This document shows, piece by piece, positions 37,466-45,906 of a stretch of DNA of 64,000 bases. The stretch's first letter is position 1. Every line of letters starts with the position of its first letter. The notes under the pieces are model-generated. The model ran no database searches and was not told where the DNA came from. It was given only the letters and a program-made list of their open reading frames with translations. The stretch comes from Actinoallomurus sp963799975 (GTDB lineage Bacteria > Actinomycetota > Actinomycetes > Streptosporangiales > Streptosporangiaceae): assembly GCA_963799975.1 (NCBI GenBank), contig CAWCZF010000006.1, forward strand, positions 1 through 64,000, read 5' to 3'. The position numbers were made by a program, and so were the translations under genes.

Positions 37466-37906
37466 TTAGCCACCGAGACTATCCGGCTCCGGCATTGCCC
37501 GCGTTTGCAGCGTCTCAACTGTGCGCGCGTGCTTCCCGTGCAAATAGATGGCAAGCTGCTGGCGAATTGCTTCTCCCTCAGAGGTTACGGCTGCCTCAAA
37601 CAGATCGTGCTGTATCTCTTGAGGCAAACAACTCCAAAGTCGAGCAACAGCTTGGCCGAGATCGCGAGAAGTTCCTCTGCCGCTTCCATGGACAGCTCTT
37701 CTGTGCATCTTCAACTTCCGGCAAGCGGCTAATCCGATCGATATGGGCAAGAGCTTCCAGCAAGGCTGGTATTCAGGCCCCGTTCTCCGCTGCTCTGAGG
37801 AATTCTTCCACAGTCGTTCTAAATTGTCCGCCCGATGCGCTGTTTGGCACATGAGAGACCGCCAGTCCTCCAGATCCATTACGGCAGAGGACCCACCGGT
37901 CGCCAT
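37466..37906 (-). CDS. Small hypothetical cytoplasmic protein
   Basis: The frame is open well upstream, but the plausible start is ATG 37906 or 37879 (MDLEDWRSLMCQ), giving about 140 residues. The C-terminal part (VARLWSCLPQEIQHDLFEAA, VTSEGEAIRQQLAIYLHGKH, ending AMPEPDSLGG) is helical and reminiscent of short conserved Bradyrhizobium proteins of unknown function; I recall no characterised member. It starts nine bases before the end of the secreted-protein gene 37915-38397, so the pair may be an operon. Confidence 0.5.
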   Translation of the reverse strand: MATGGSSAVMDLEDWRSLMCQTAHRADNLERLWKNSSEQRRTGPEYQPCWKLLPISIGLAACRKLKMHRRAVHGSGRGTSRDLGQAVARLWSCLPQEIQHDLFEAAVTSEGEAIRQQLAIYLHGKHARTVETLQTRAMPEPDSLGG

Positions 37907-37914
37907 TTGAACTG

Positions 37915-38397
37915 CTATAAAGCTCCTGAAGTGGTGTGGTAGCCATCGCATGTTCCTAAAACCGGGCACCAAGGAGCGCGCTTTACAGCTTCCGGGGCAT
38001 TCCCAAGCATCATCGTGAACTCTTCGCCCGCGGCGTCTTCCTGCTTGGATATCGAGACTTTGCTGCCAGCAAGTGAGATGAGAACACAATCTGTCACATC
38101 GACGCCATTCGAAATTGCGGTGAGGCAGAGCCTTCCCCCGGCGAAGTTCCACCAGCCCGATCGGATATCGTCGCCGCGGGGCAGGAATTTGGCTCTGACC
38201 GTGCCATCCGGAACGAAATAGATGATGCGTTCCGCGTTCTCAATCGTGTTCCCTATGACTAGGGCAAACGCCGCCCCCCCCGGTCATTTGCATGGTTTCT
38301 TGTTGGGCGAAAGCCGGAGGGTTGCCTCCGACCCCGATTGCCGTCACGGCAAGTGCCACCGTAAGCGCACCCGCAGACGAGGTTCTGGTCAACCGCA
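37915..38397 (-). CDS. Small secreted protein, frameshift in a C8 tract
   Basis: Recovered by correcting one base in the C8 run at 38274-38281. Start ATG 38397: MRLTRTSSAGALTVALAVTA, a signal peptide ending PAFAQ, then MQMTGGAAFALVIGNTIENA, IIYFVPDGTVRAKFLPRGDD, SGWWNFAGGRLCLTAISNGV, CVLISLAGSKVSISKQEDAA and a stop at 37915; about 160 residues. The layout (a small beta-rich domain with GTV.AKF, WWNF and two cysteines) suggests a periplasmic lipocalin-like or inhibitor-like fold, but I cannot name the family. Confidence 0.65.
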
Positions 38398-38434
38398 TTT
38401 TCTTTGCCCCTAGGTTTTCGGGAATGCGTGCGTC

Positions 38435-38601
38435 CTAGTGGAGCGGATTTGACATTCGCTACCCCCCGACCGCAAGCTCGCGAAGCGAATGTCAAATCCA
38501 AAGCTCCACTAGAACCCCATATTTGCTAGTGGTCCTTTGATTCTAACATTCGCAACAGAGCCTGCCGAGATGGGATGCGAATGTTAGAATCGGACCACTA
38601 G
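38435..38601. repeat. Twin-hairpin repeat, copy 1
   Basis: Two inverted repeats in a row. Module A: CTAGTGGAGCGGATTTGACA ... TGTCAAATCCAAAGCTCCAC; module B: CTAGTGGTCCTTTGATTCTA ... TAGAATCGGACCACTAG. Both are bounded by CTAG and joined by a short AT-rich spacer. A second copy lies at 41029-41196 in the same orientation. Confidence 0.92.
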
Positions 38602-38912
38602 CATTGTCAGCCTTTCGGTGATGGCTTGTCCATGGCACATCGCAGTGCGCACGGCACGACCGGCGCCTTGGCTGACTTGCGGCGAGAGCCGCCTGAGGGT
38701 ACTCCTCACGGAGAACAGAACTGCAATAGAGGGAGTGATCTCGCGCTTCGAGACGCATGATTTTTGATGAGTAGCACCCTTAGTTTGCACATCGAGCCTT
38801 ACACCTAGGGGCGCAAAACACAGCGGGAGGCTAATAGTGTAAAGGCACAGCGTTCATCGTTCCGACCAACTGCAAAAGCACGTGTTTACCGCGCAATATG
38901 TGACCTCGCATC
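38602..38912. other. Intergenic DNA, nothing recognised
   Basis: About 310 bases between the twin-hairpin repeat and the GT87-like gene. No gene or RNA recognised. It should carry the promoter of the membrane protein gene at 38913. Confidence 0.5.
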
Positions 38913-40072
38913 ATGAATGAGCCGCGTCTATTCAATATCGCCGTGACCACGTGGGCAATTTTCGCCGTCACTCTCATCAGTTTACTAATTCTGCGGCCGG
39001 GCAATTCGTTGCTGCCGCTCTACGCGGAAGCCTCCTACCAGTTCTGGAGCGGCGTCTTGCCTCCCAGCGATTATGGCGCTGGCTATTTCTATCTTCCTAT
39101 GAGCCAGATCTTGTTCTCGCCGATCACAATGATGAGCACCAAGGTGGGTGGCGCGGTAGCGCAGTTGATCTCGCTTGCGCTGATTACGTGGGCGGCCTGG
39201 GAATTGACGCGGCTACTGGTGCCGGTCCGCACGAAATTGGCATTCTCGATCGTGCTCCTTTTGATCATTTCGGGCGTCGCCGGAATCCTGCGCATCATCC
39301 AACTTGATGCGCTGATGTGGGCACTGACCGCGATTGGGGCGAGCGCGATCGCGCGACAACGCGCAGGCGCCGCGGCAATCGCGATTGCGCTTGCATTTGC
39401 GTTTAAACCGACCGCCATCGTGGCCGTCTTGTTAATGGGCACTGTTTGGCCGCGCGTCGGCGTGCGTCTCATTCCGCTGGTCGTGTTTGTTCTCATTGGC
39501 CCCTTCCTGTTCGCCGACAGCGGTTACGTGGTGCAGCTTTACAACAGTCTGCTCGACCGAATTGGCGGCGGCATTCAGCATCCGCGCAACTTCATGGATG
39601 TTGGGAACATGCTCAATCAATTAGGCGTTCCGGTGCCCTTTGCAGCAATGCTTGCGATCCGGGCCAGTGTCGCGCCCGCAACCCTTGGAATTGCGTATGC
39701 TGCGCGCCGCAAACTTGAGTTGCCCTTCGCGGCCTTCCTCACGTTTGCGTTCTCGGCGCTCTACCTGCTTCTTTTCAACCCGCGCACAGAAGGCGGCGGA
39801 TATGCTGGCCTCTCGCTTGTAGCGGCGCCAATAGCCGCGCGCATGATCCTTATCGAGGGCAGGAGAAAGGCCGCAATAGCGCTCGCCTGTGTCTGCGTGA
39901 GCATGGGAATTACGAGCTTGACCTATTCAACCATGATGTTCTTCGGATCTGGTTCAAGCCGACCCTGGGCATTCTGGTCACCATCCTTGTGCTGGTGCCG
40001 CGCCGCTCAACGCGCGGTTTTGGGAACCTGTGGCATCGACGCGCGCAGCTCAACAGGACCTGGCGACTATGA
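38913..40072 (+). CDS. GT87-like (DUF2029) polytopic membrane protein, one late frameshift
   Basis: About 386 residues with roughly nine or ten membrane helices (NIAVTTWAIFAVTLISLLIL; GGAVAQLISLALITWAAWEL; LAFSIVLLLIISGVAGILRI). The periplasmic loop YQFWSGVLPPSDYGAGYFYL and later VLLMGTVWPRVGVRLI resemble glycosyltransferase family 87, which uses polyprenyl-phosphate mannose-like donors on the outer face of the membrane. An indel near 39945 shifts the end; corrected it reads IWFKPTLGILVTILVLVPRR, then NRTWRL and a stop at 40070-40072. Donor and acceptor unknown. Confidence 0.7.
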
Positions 40073-40093
40073 AACATGAGCACGCCTAAAGAG

Positions 40094-40345
40094 TGATTCT
40101 CTTGTGGCCATGCTTCGAGACGCGCCCATCTAAGTCGGCTGTAGCCGACTGGACTTTGATGGCCAATGTCGGGCAGGCCCGACATTGGCGGGCGCTCCTC
40201 AGCATGAGGTTTCCTTTGGTTGCAACGACATAGGACCTCATCCTGAGGAGGCCCGCATCCGATCTCGGAGGTTTACCCGAGATCGGCACAATTCAAACGC
40301 ACGGGTAAACCCGACTTGCGTGCGGGCCGTCTCGAAGGATGGTCC
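40094..40345. repeat. Composite palindromic repeat region, Bradyrhizobium type
   Basis: Contains several hairpins in succession: AAGTCGGCTGTAGCCGACT, CCAATGTCGGGC/GCCCGACATTGG, GATCTCGGAGG...CCCGAGATC, and the CCTCATCCTGAGGAGGC and CGTCTCGAAGGATGG signatures that recur across Bradyrhizobium intergenic DNA. It fills most of the gap between the GT87-like gene and the next small gene. Confidence 0.75.
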
Positions 40346-40497
40346 GCGCAGGATCTGCCATTCCTGATCTAGCTCGGCGGCGCATCCCACCCCAACGGCC
40401 GTGCACCGGCATCGCGCCCGCGCGCATTAGCCGCCCGTTAACCATAACCCTCTTCAAATGGCGGTTCCGATTCCCGTTCCCGTGCGCGGAGGAGCCG

Positions 40498-40836
40498 ATG
40501 CTGATTGCCTTCGAGGGAGGGCGCCTGGAACTGCAGGACGAGCGGCCGCACAAGCTGATCGAGGCCGTGCAGCGGGTGCAAGGAGTGCAAGCGCTCAATC
40601 GGGAATTCAACGCGTTTGTCAGCGCGACCAGACACACTCTTGCGGTGTCGCAAAATTTCGGCCGCAGCAACGGTTCCAATCGGCATTGGCTGACGGCTGC
40701 GATCGTCAGCGATGACGCATCCCTCCCGATCGCGCGTTCCTTGCCGAGTTCTCCGGCCGCCGAGCAGCGTTTGACACCGCCCAGCGGAGATTACCCCGAT
40801 CTAACCATTGCCCCGTTAGATCGCCTTGTGAATTGA
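40498..40836 (+). CDS. Small hypothetical protein
   Basis: Start at ATG 40498 is fixed by GGAGGAG four bases upstream; the frame is open further left but without a site. The 112-residue product (MLIAFEGGRLELQDERPHKL, VQGVQALNREFNAFVSATRH) has no signal or membrane segment and no recognised family. It is followed after 13 bases by another small gene with a strong ribosome site, so the two are probably co-transcribed. Confidence 0.55.
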   Translation: MLIAFEGGRLELQDERPHKLIEAVQRVQGVQALNREFNAFVSATRHTLAVSQNFGRSNGSNRHWLTAAIVSDDASLPIARSLPSSPAAEQRLTPPSGDYPDLTIAPLDRLVN

Positions 40837-40849
40837 GGGAGGGTTTACC

Positions 40850-41032
40850 ATGCGACCTGCCGATCACTCCTGGCGCGTCGATCCGCTCGATGAACGCCTG
40901 CCGCAGGCTAATCTCGCTGCGCGTCTACGCGTTCTGAAGGCGCTGCAGCGCGAGTACGAGATTTTCCTCAAGTACCAGCAAACGGTTGCGGAAATCGACG
41001 AAGGCGCAAGCGCTAGCGCGTCGACGGCCTAG
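40850..41032 (+). CDS. Small hypothetical protein, second of a pair
   Basis: A 60-residue product after GGGAGGG. One predicted amphipathic helix (NLAARLRVLKALQREYEIFL) suggests coiled-coil dimerisation. The stop codon lies inside the left end of the twin-hairpin repeat, so the repeat may have truncated or replaced the original C-terminus. No family recognised. Confidence 0.5.
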   Translation: MRPADHSWRVDPLDERLPQANLAARLRVLKALQREYEIFLKYQQTVAEIDEGASASASTA

Positions 41033-41196
41033 TGGAGCGGATTTGACATTCGCTACCCCCCGGCCGCAAACTCGCGAAGCGAATGTCAAATCCAAAGCTC
41101 CACTAGAATCCAATATTTTGCTAGTGGTCCTTTGATTCTAACATTCGCAACAGAGCCTGCCGAGAAGGGATGCGAATGTTAGAATCGGACCACTAG
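41029..41196. repeat. Twin-hairpin repeat, copy 2
   Basis: Nearly identical to 38435-38601: the same two inverted-repeat modules, same order and orientation, with a few substitutions and one extra T in the spacer. Its left end overlaps the stop codon of the small gene at 40850. Confidence 0.92.
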
Positions 41197-41353
41197 TGGC
41201 GGCGACCGCGGCGGCCTGATCGGGGACTACGCCGACCTTCACGCGGACCCGGGGGACGTGCCGGGCATTGAGGGCAGTGTCTTTCAGTAACGCCCTGGAC
41301 CCTCGTCCGCCGGGCGAGCATCCTGCCGGATAATGCCGGACAGGAGGCAGCGC

Positions 41354-42169
41354 GTGAGGAAGACAGTAGCGATTGCGCTTGGAGCGGGCGGCGCACGCGG
41401 GCTTGCGCATATCGCAGTGCTGGAGGCGCTCGACGAGATTGGGGTCCGCCCCGTGCTCATCGCGGGGACTTCGATCGGAGCGTTGATCGGGGTCGCCTAT
41501 GCGGCCGGGCTGTCCGGCAAGGAAATTCGCCGCCGCGTGGTGGCCCTCGCCCACAACCGAACCGAAACATGGCGGCGCCTGATCGGCGCGCGCGCCGGGA
41601 CGATCTCGAACTTGTTCGCGATGGGTTTCGGCAGCGCGACCCTCATCGATGCCGAGCTGTTTTGCGCACAATTCCTTCCCGATCAGGTGCCGGAGCAATT
41701 CGAGGGTCTCGACATCCCGCTCATCGTGATCGCCTCGGATCTCCATCGCCGGCGCCAAGTCGCTTTCGATTCAGGCGCGTTGGCGCCGGCCGTCGCCGCC
41801 TCCATCGCGATGCCGACACTGATGCGCCCGGTCGTGCTCAGCGACAAGATCCTGATCGACGGCGGAGCCACCAACCCGCTTCCCTTCGATCAGCTGCGCG
41901 GTCGCGCGGACGTCGTGGTGGCGGTCGACGTCTCGGGCGAGCCGAACGAGGAGCGCCGCGACATTCCAAACCCCTGGGAGTGTCTCCTGAGCACGGTGCT
42001 GGTCATGGGCGCGGCGATCACCACCGAGAAGCTGACGCATGGCGCGCCCGATCTGATGATCCGCCCGAAGGTGGGGCTCTTCCGCACGCTCGATTTCTTC
42101 CAGGCCAGCGCGATCCTGCGCACCGCCGAATCCGCCAAGGCCGAGATCGAGGAACACTCGCCCGGCTGA
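41354..42169 (+). CDS. Patatin-like phospholipase
   Basis: GTG start at 41354 has AGGAGG six bases upstream; an ATG at 41333 in frame lacks a site. The patatin signature is complete: ALGAGGARGLAHIAVLEALD (oxyanion glycine-rich loop), GTSIGALIGVAYA (GxSxG nucleophile serine) and ILIDGGATNPLPFDQLRG (DGG catalytic aspartate). Length about 271 residues fits a bacterial RssA/YchK-type protein. It should hydrolyse membrane lipids or acyl esters, location cytoplasmic or membrane-associated. Intact frame. Confidence 0.9.
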   Translation: MRKTVAIALGAGGARGLAHIAVLEALDEIGVRPVLIAGTSIGALIGVAYAAGLSGKEIRRRVVALAHNRTETWRRLIGARAGTISNLFAMGFGSATLIDAELFCAQFLPDQVPEQFEGLDIPLIVIASDLHRRRQVAFDSGALAPAVAASIAMPTLMRPVVLSDKILIDGGATNPLPFDQLRGRADVVVAVDVSGEPNEERRDIPNPWECLLSTVLVMGAAITTEKLTHGAPDLMIRPKVGLFRTLDFFQASAILRTAESAKAEIEEHSPG

Positions 42170-42492
42170 TCGGCGCGTAGGCGAACCCAGCCGCGGCGTG
42201 GAGCTCCAGACAGTCGGTCGGGACAACCGACACGGCCGCGATCTCGCCACGCCAGCGCCATGGAGTGAGCCGATTTGCGCTTCCTGGCACCACCAAGCCA
42301 GGGAGAGGCGCCGGAACGGTCACGCTTGGTCCCGGACGCCCGAAGGGTCACAGCTTGGCCTTCGGCATGCACCGCCTTGCCTGGCGGGGCACGATCCTCT
42401 ATCCCGGGCGGGCCTGCGCTTGGACAAGCCTCTGTTGATGCGCAAGTATTTCGTCTTCGCGTATTTCGTGCTGCCGGGGGGAAAGGCACTGC
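42170..42492. other. Intergenic DNA before purA, nothing recognised
   Basis: About 320 bases. No gene recognised on either strand. It should hold the purA promoter. Confidence 0.5.
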
Positions 42493-42618
42493 ATGGCCAA
42501 TGTGGTCGTGGTCGGGGCCCAGTGGGGCGACGAAGGCAAGGGGAAGATCGTCGACTGGCTGTCCGAGCAGGCCGACATCGTGGTGCGCTTCCAGGGCGGC
42601 CACAATGCCGGACATACG
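42493..42618 (+). CDS. purA: Adenylosuccinate synthetase, 5' fragment only
   Basis: [20 protein letters not shown] and [10 protein letters not shown] are the start of purA: the P-loop GDEGKGK, with catalytic Asp13, and the GHNAGHT IMP-binding motif with the catalytic histidine. After GHNAGHT the expected continuation (about 390 residues) is missing, and the following DNA resembles a different protein. The fragment is the last recognisable alphaproteobacterial sequence in the window, so the break marks either a deletion or an assembly join. Confidence 0.85.
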
Positions 42619-42719
42619 CCGGCGAATCGTCGCCACGCGCGCCACCAGCAGCTTCGCCGCTGCCGCCTTGGGCGTTCATGCGCAGTGGAAGCCGCGAACA
42701 GCGACGTATTGCTAAGATC

Positions 42720-43395
42720 TGATTGCCGAAAACGGCATGACTGCGGAAAAAGCGGCACACCATCGGACCCTTGCTGTCGAGCGGCCAAATCATCGGCAGC
42801 GGTCACGATCGAACCGGGCACTTCGTTTCAGCCGACGCATTGCAGCAGGTGATGGACAGCCTGTTCCGCGAACTGGAATCGTCTGGTTCGGGATCGATGG
42901 CGAAGGGCGAACCGCGGTCGAAGGCCCGATCGAACGAGCGCATATACGACCTGGCGATCAGAAAGCTCGCCGAGGCAAACAAGATTGCATCAGAGCCGAG
43001 ACGGTGACGCTGGCAGGTCGCGGAGACGCGATCCCAGCAGAGCGTCTGCGTCTGCTGACGGCGGTGGAGGACCTCTATGCATCTGCCGTCTGCCGCGCGA
43101 TTAATGAGTGAGGTGTCTGTTCGCATTGGTGTGCAGCAAGGGAGATGCGCGAGCTGATCACGTTTCTGCTTCGTGGCAAGCGCCTGGTTGTATGGGTGGA
43201 CGACGCGCTCCTACATCCGGTTCCTTTTTAAAAGCTCGACGCCGATCTGCGACAGCACAAGGAACAACGCTTCGATGTGGCGCGCTTCAAGAGCTTCACC
43301 GGACTAAGCCGAAAACACGCCATTCCCCTGCTCGAACATCTGGATCAGTTGCGGCGTCACCCGGAACAGTGGGGGCGTACGCGTGGTCCTTTGAT
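42720..43395 (+). CDS. selB: Selenocysteine-specific elongation factor SelB, 3' part, frameshifted
   Basis: Only the C-terminal winged-helix part is present. Readable pieces in shifting frames: [94 protein letters not shown], and after a shift [12 protein letters not shown] before TGA 43393-43395. The last two are typical of the SelB WH4 domain, which binds the SECIS hairpin in selenoprotein mRNA. The GTPase domains are absent upstream, where purA sequence ends abruptly. A UGA-containing formate dehydrogenase follows on the same strand, a common arrangement. Many indels. Confidence 0.7.
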
Positions 43396-43511
43396 AGAGA
43401 AGTTTAGAGGACACGCATGGTCAGAAAAGGCCGCGATCAGGCGAGACAACCTCCTCGCTTCCGCAGCATACCCGGAGTAAGCAGGTGCGCATCGTGCACC
43501 GAGGCGAAACG

Positions 43512-44620
43512 ATGCTCACAGATCTGCTCTCCCGCTGGCCGGTGGTCCGGCAAATTAAAACGCGTCGACATGGCTATGGTGCGCAGCCTTGGAGTGACCG
43601 CACCCGCAACCTGCAGCCGAAAACTGAAAAAGGTCGCGAAGTGAGCCGCTCCATTTGCCCGTACTGCGCGGTCGGTTGCGGCCAGCTGATCTTTCCATAA
43701 GCAAGGCAAACTGGTCTTGGTGGGAGGCGACCCCGGAGTCTCCGATTTCCGCGCGGACACCTGTGCCCCAAGGGCGCAAACAAAACCAACTGCACACGCA
43801 TCCGAATCGGCTGAGCAAAGTGAAGTACCGGCGTCCTTATTTGGGAAGGATTCGGAGGAGCTGGATCTGGATCCGCGCCATGCATATGATCGCGGATCGC
43901 GTCTGGCAGGATCCGCGACAAAAGCTTCGAAGGAGACTCAAAGACGGGCAGAGTCCTGATGCAGACCAAGGCGATCGCCCCACCTGGGCGGTGCCACCTT
44001 AGATAACGAAGAGAATTATCTAATCAAATAAACTCTTCACAGGAGGATTGGGCATGGTTTGCATCTAGCAACCAGGCCCGTATTTGACACAGCTCTACGG
44101 TGCCCGGTCTGGGCACCTCGGTAGGACGGGGCGGAGTAACTACAGCGCAGCGATCGCTTGCGGATGCGGATGCCATTCTCATCATCGGCTCCTCGATGGC
44201 AGAAAGCAGCATCCGGTCGGATTCCAGTGGGTGATGCAGGCGCGCGAACGCGGCTGCAAAGTCATTCATGTGGACCCGCGGTTTACGTGTACATCTCGGC
44301 CCAGGTGCAGACATATACGGTTGCCCTTGGCGCGCAGGTATCGTACATTCTCTTCCTCGGAGCGATCATTCGTTACGTTCTGGAAAATGAGCTGGCTACT
44401 TCAAGGAGTACGTGCTCCACTACACGAATGCCTCGACGATCCTTCGCGAAGACTACCGCGATAGTGAGGATGGTGCTGGACTCTTTTCCGGCTTGGATCG
44501 CTGAAAAGAAAAAAAGTACTAGTCCGGAAACGTGGCTCTACGAGGGATCGGAAGCGAAGGATAGCGCAGGTGGTCATCATCCCGCCGGCGGCGGCCACGC
44601 GAAAGACCGCGGCGAGGCGG
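43512..44620 (+). CDS. fdhG: Formate dehydrogenase alpha subunit with selenocysteine, 5' part, frameshifted
   Basis: Starts MLTDLLSRWPVVRQIKTRRH, then VSRSICPYCAVGCGQLIF with the cysteines of the N-terminal [4Fe-4S] cluster. Later pieces: TKAIAHLGGATLDNEENYLI, NQARIUHSSTVPGLGTSVGR with an in-frame TGA at 44085-44087 at the conserved selenocysteine site, ADADAILIIGSSMAE, and FKEYVLHYTNASTILREDYR. These match the catalytic subunit of formate dehydrogenase N/O, which oxidises formate with Mo/W-bis-MGD. A hairpin with a GGUCU loop follows the UGA. Roughly ten indels, and the gene breaks off between 44,620 and 44,770, so only the N-terminal third to half remains. Confidence 0.8.
44099..44117 (+). 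promoter_or_regulatory. Bacterial SECIS-like hairpin
   Basis: GGTGCCC-GGTCT-GGGCACC: a perfect seven-base-pair stem with a GGUCU loop, beginning 11 bases after the UGA. Bacterial SECIS elements lie just after the UGA, and the E. coli fdhF loop contains the same GGUCU sequence recognised by SelB. This supports UGA being read as selenocysteine. Confidence 0.8.
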
Positions 44621-44773
44621 GTCACACAGAGCAATATATAACTGACGTGGCCAGGAGATGGGTGACGCCCGCGGCCGCGGCACGCGACAGCAGTCGGCGT
44701 CGAGGTCCTCAGTTGCGAGGAATGGAATTCATGCCGATGTCGATCAGGCCCATTTTCGCGGTTGATCCGAAAG

Positions 44774-45480
44774 TCAGCGCAGGAACTTCGGCAGTTCGCT
44801 CTTGAACTTGCGCCAGCGCCAGCGGCTTCGTCCAGTAGCGCCTCGGCGCCGCGCGCGATCGCCTCGGTCACCTGCGCGGGCATCGCGTCGGCCGACAGCG
44901 CCACCACGCGGAGGCCGCTGGTGGCCGGGTCGGCGCGCAGGCGGTCGAGCACGTCCAGGCCGCTCATGTCGGGCAGCTGCATGTCCAGCAGGACCAGGTT
45001 GGGCATCCAGTGGCGCGCCAGTGCGAGGCCGGAGGCGCCGTCGCGCGCGACCAACAAGTGCACGTCGGCGCACAGCGCGACGTACTGCTCGATCAGCAGC
45101 ACGTTGACCGGGTCGTCCTCGATGTAGAGATCGGCCGGCCGCCCCGGCCAGCGCCGGACCGAACGAGGGTCACCTCGAAGTCGGGGTGCTCGACGGTGTC
45201 GACGAGGTCGAGATTAGGGCGGATCGTGACGGTGGTGCCCTGCCCCGGCGCGCTGGCCACGTCGAGCGACCCGCCCTGGCGCTCGGCCAGGTGGCGGCTG
45301 ATGACCAGTCCCAGGCCGGCGCCTTCGGTCGCGTTCGGCTCGTTGCCCAGCCGCCGAAACGGAACGAACAGGTCGCGTGCTGCTCCGACGTCATGCCCAC
45401 GCCCTGGTCGCGCACCGTCAGCACGGCCTGGGTCGGGGTCAGCGAGGCTCACGAACGCGCGAGCCTCGCCGAGGACTGAT
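44774..45480 (-). CDS. Hybrid histidine kinase, 3' part (ATPase end + receiver), truncated
   Basis: Minus-strand pieces: LTVRDQGVGMTSEQ, LGNEPNATEGAGLGLVISRH and GGSLDVASAPGQGTTVTI form the ATPase G-boxes; then IEDDPVNVLLIEQYVALCAD, ARHWMPNLVLLDMQLPDMSG (phospho-acceptor Asp), VVALSADAM and FWTKPLALAQFKSELPKFLR form a receiver with the conserved Lys. The stop is at 44774. The sensor and HisKA parts are missing because the sequence breaks near 45,480. About three indels. The donor organism is unclear; signal unknown. Confidence 0.7.
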
Positions 45481-45499
45481 GGCGTTGCAGCGCGGCAGG

Positions 45500-45906
45500 C
45501 GGCGACCATTTCGCCGTATCGCTCTTTTGGAGGCCGGTGATCTTATTGCCGGCGCTGTCGATGGTCGATTCCACCTTAATCGGCTTGCCGAGACTCAAGA
45601 GTCGTGAACGCCAGCCGCGAGCTAGAGTCTATTCCCATCAGCAACCGGCGCTCTCGTTGAGCTGGGCACGGTGTTCAGGAGGACTTCCAGCCGTACCCTA
45701 TCAATTCGTGCAGGCTGCTTTTTTTCCCTACCACCACCACCGTGAGGCTGCTGTCCCGGCCCGTCTACTTCCATCCAGGACGGATAAGTGCCGGACGGCG
45801 TCTCGACAGACAGATCCCAGCGCCCTGCGAGGGCAGAAGCGCGGCTCTGGGGTGAGGTGGGCATCACCGCCGCGGCCAGCAGGAACAGGGTCAGCGAAGT
45901 TTTCAT
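45500..45906 (-). CDS. Secreted protein, N-terminal part, Acidobacteria-like
   Basis: Start ATG 45906 overlaps the racemase stop (ATGA), so the two are translationally coupled. A signal peptide (MKTSLTLFLLAAAVMPTSPQ) is followed by LAGRWDLSVETPSGTYPSWM, the small beta domain that precedes DUF1080 in acidobacterial secreted glycoside-binding proteins. Later, out of frame, KVESTIDSAGNKITG continues the same type of domain. It breaks off near 45,500, where it meets the kinase fragment. Full identity cannot be fixed from this fragment. Confidence 0.5.

Noticed and set aside
43396..43511. A selenocysteine tRNA gene between selB and fdhG
   Set aside because: I looked for a long acceptor/T-arm cloverleaf with a TCA anticodon and found none. 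The gap appears to be leader sequence only.
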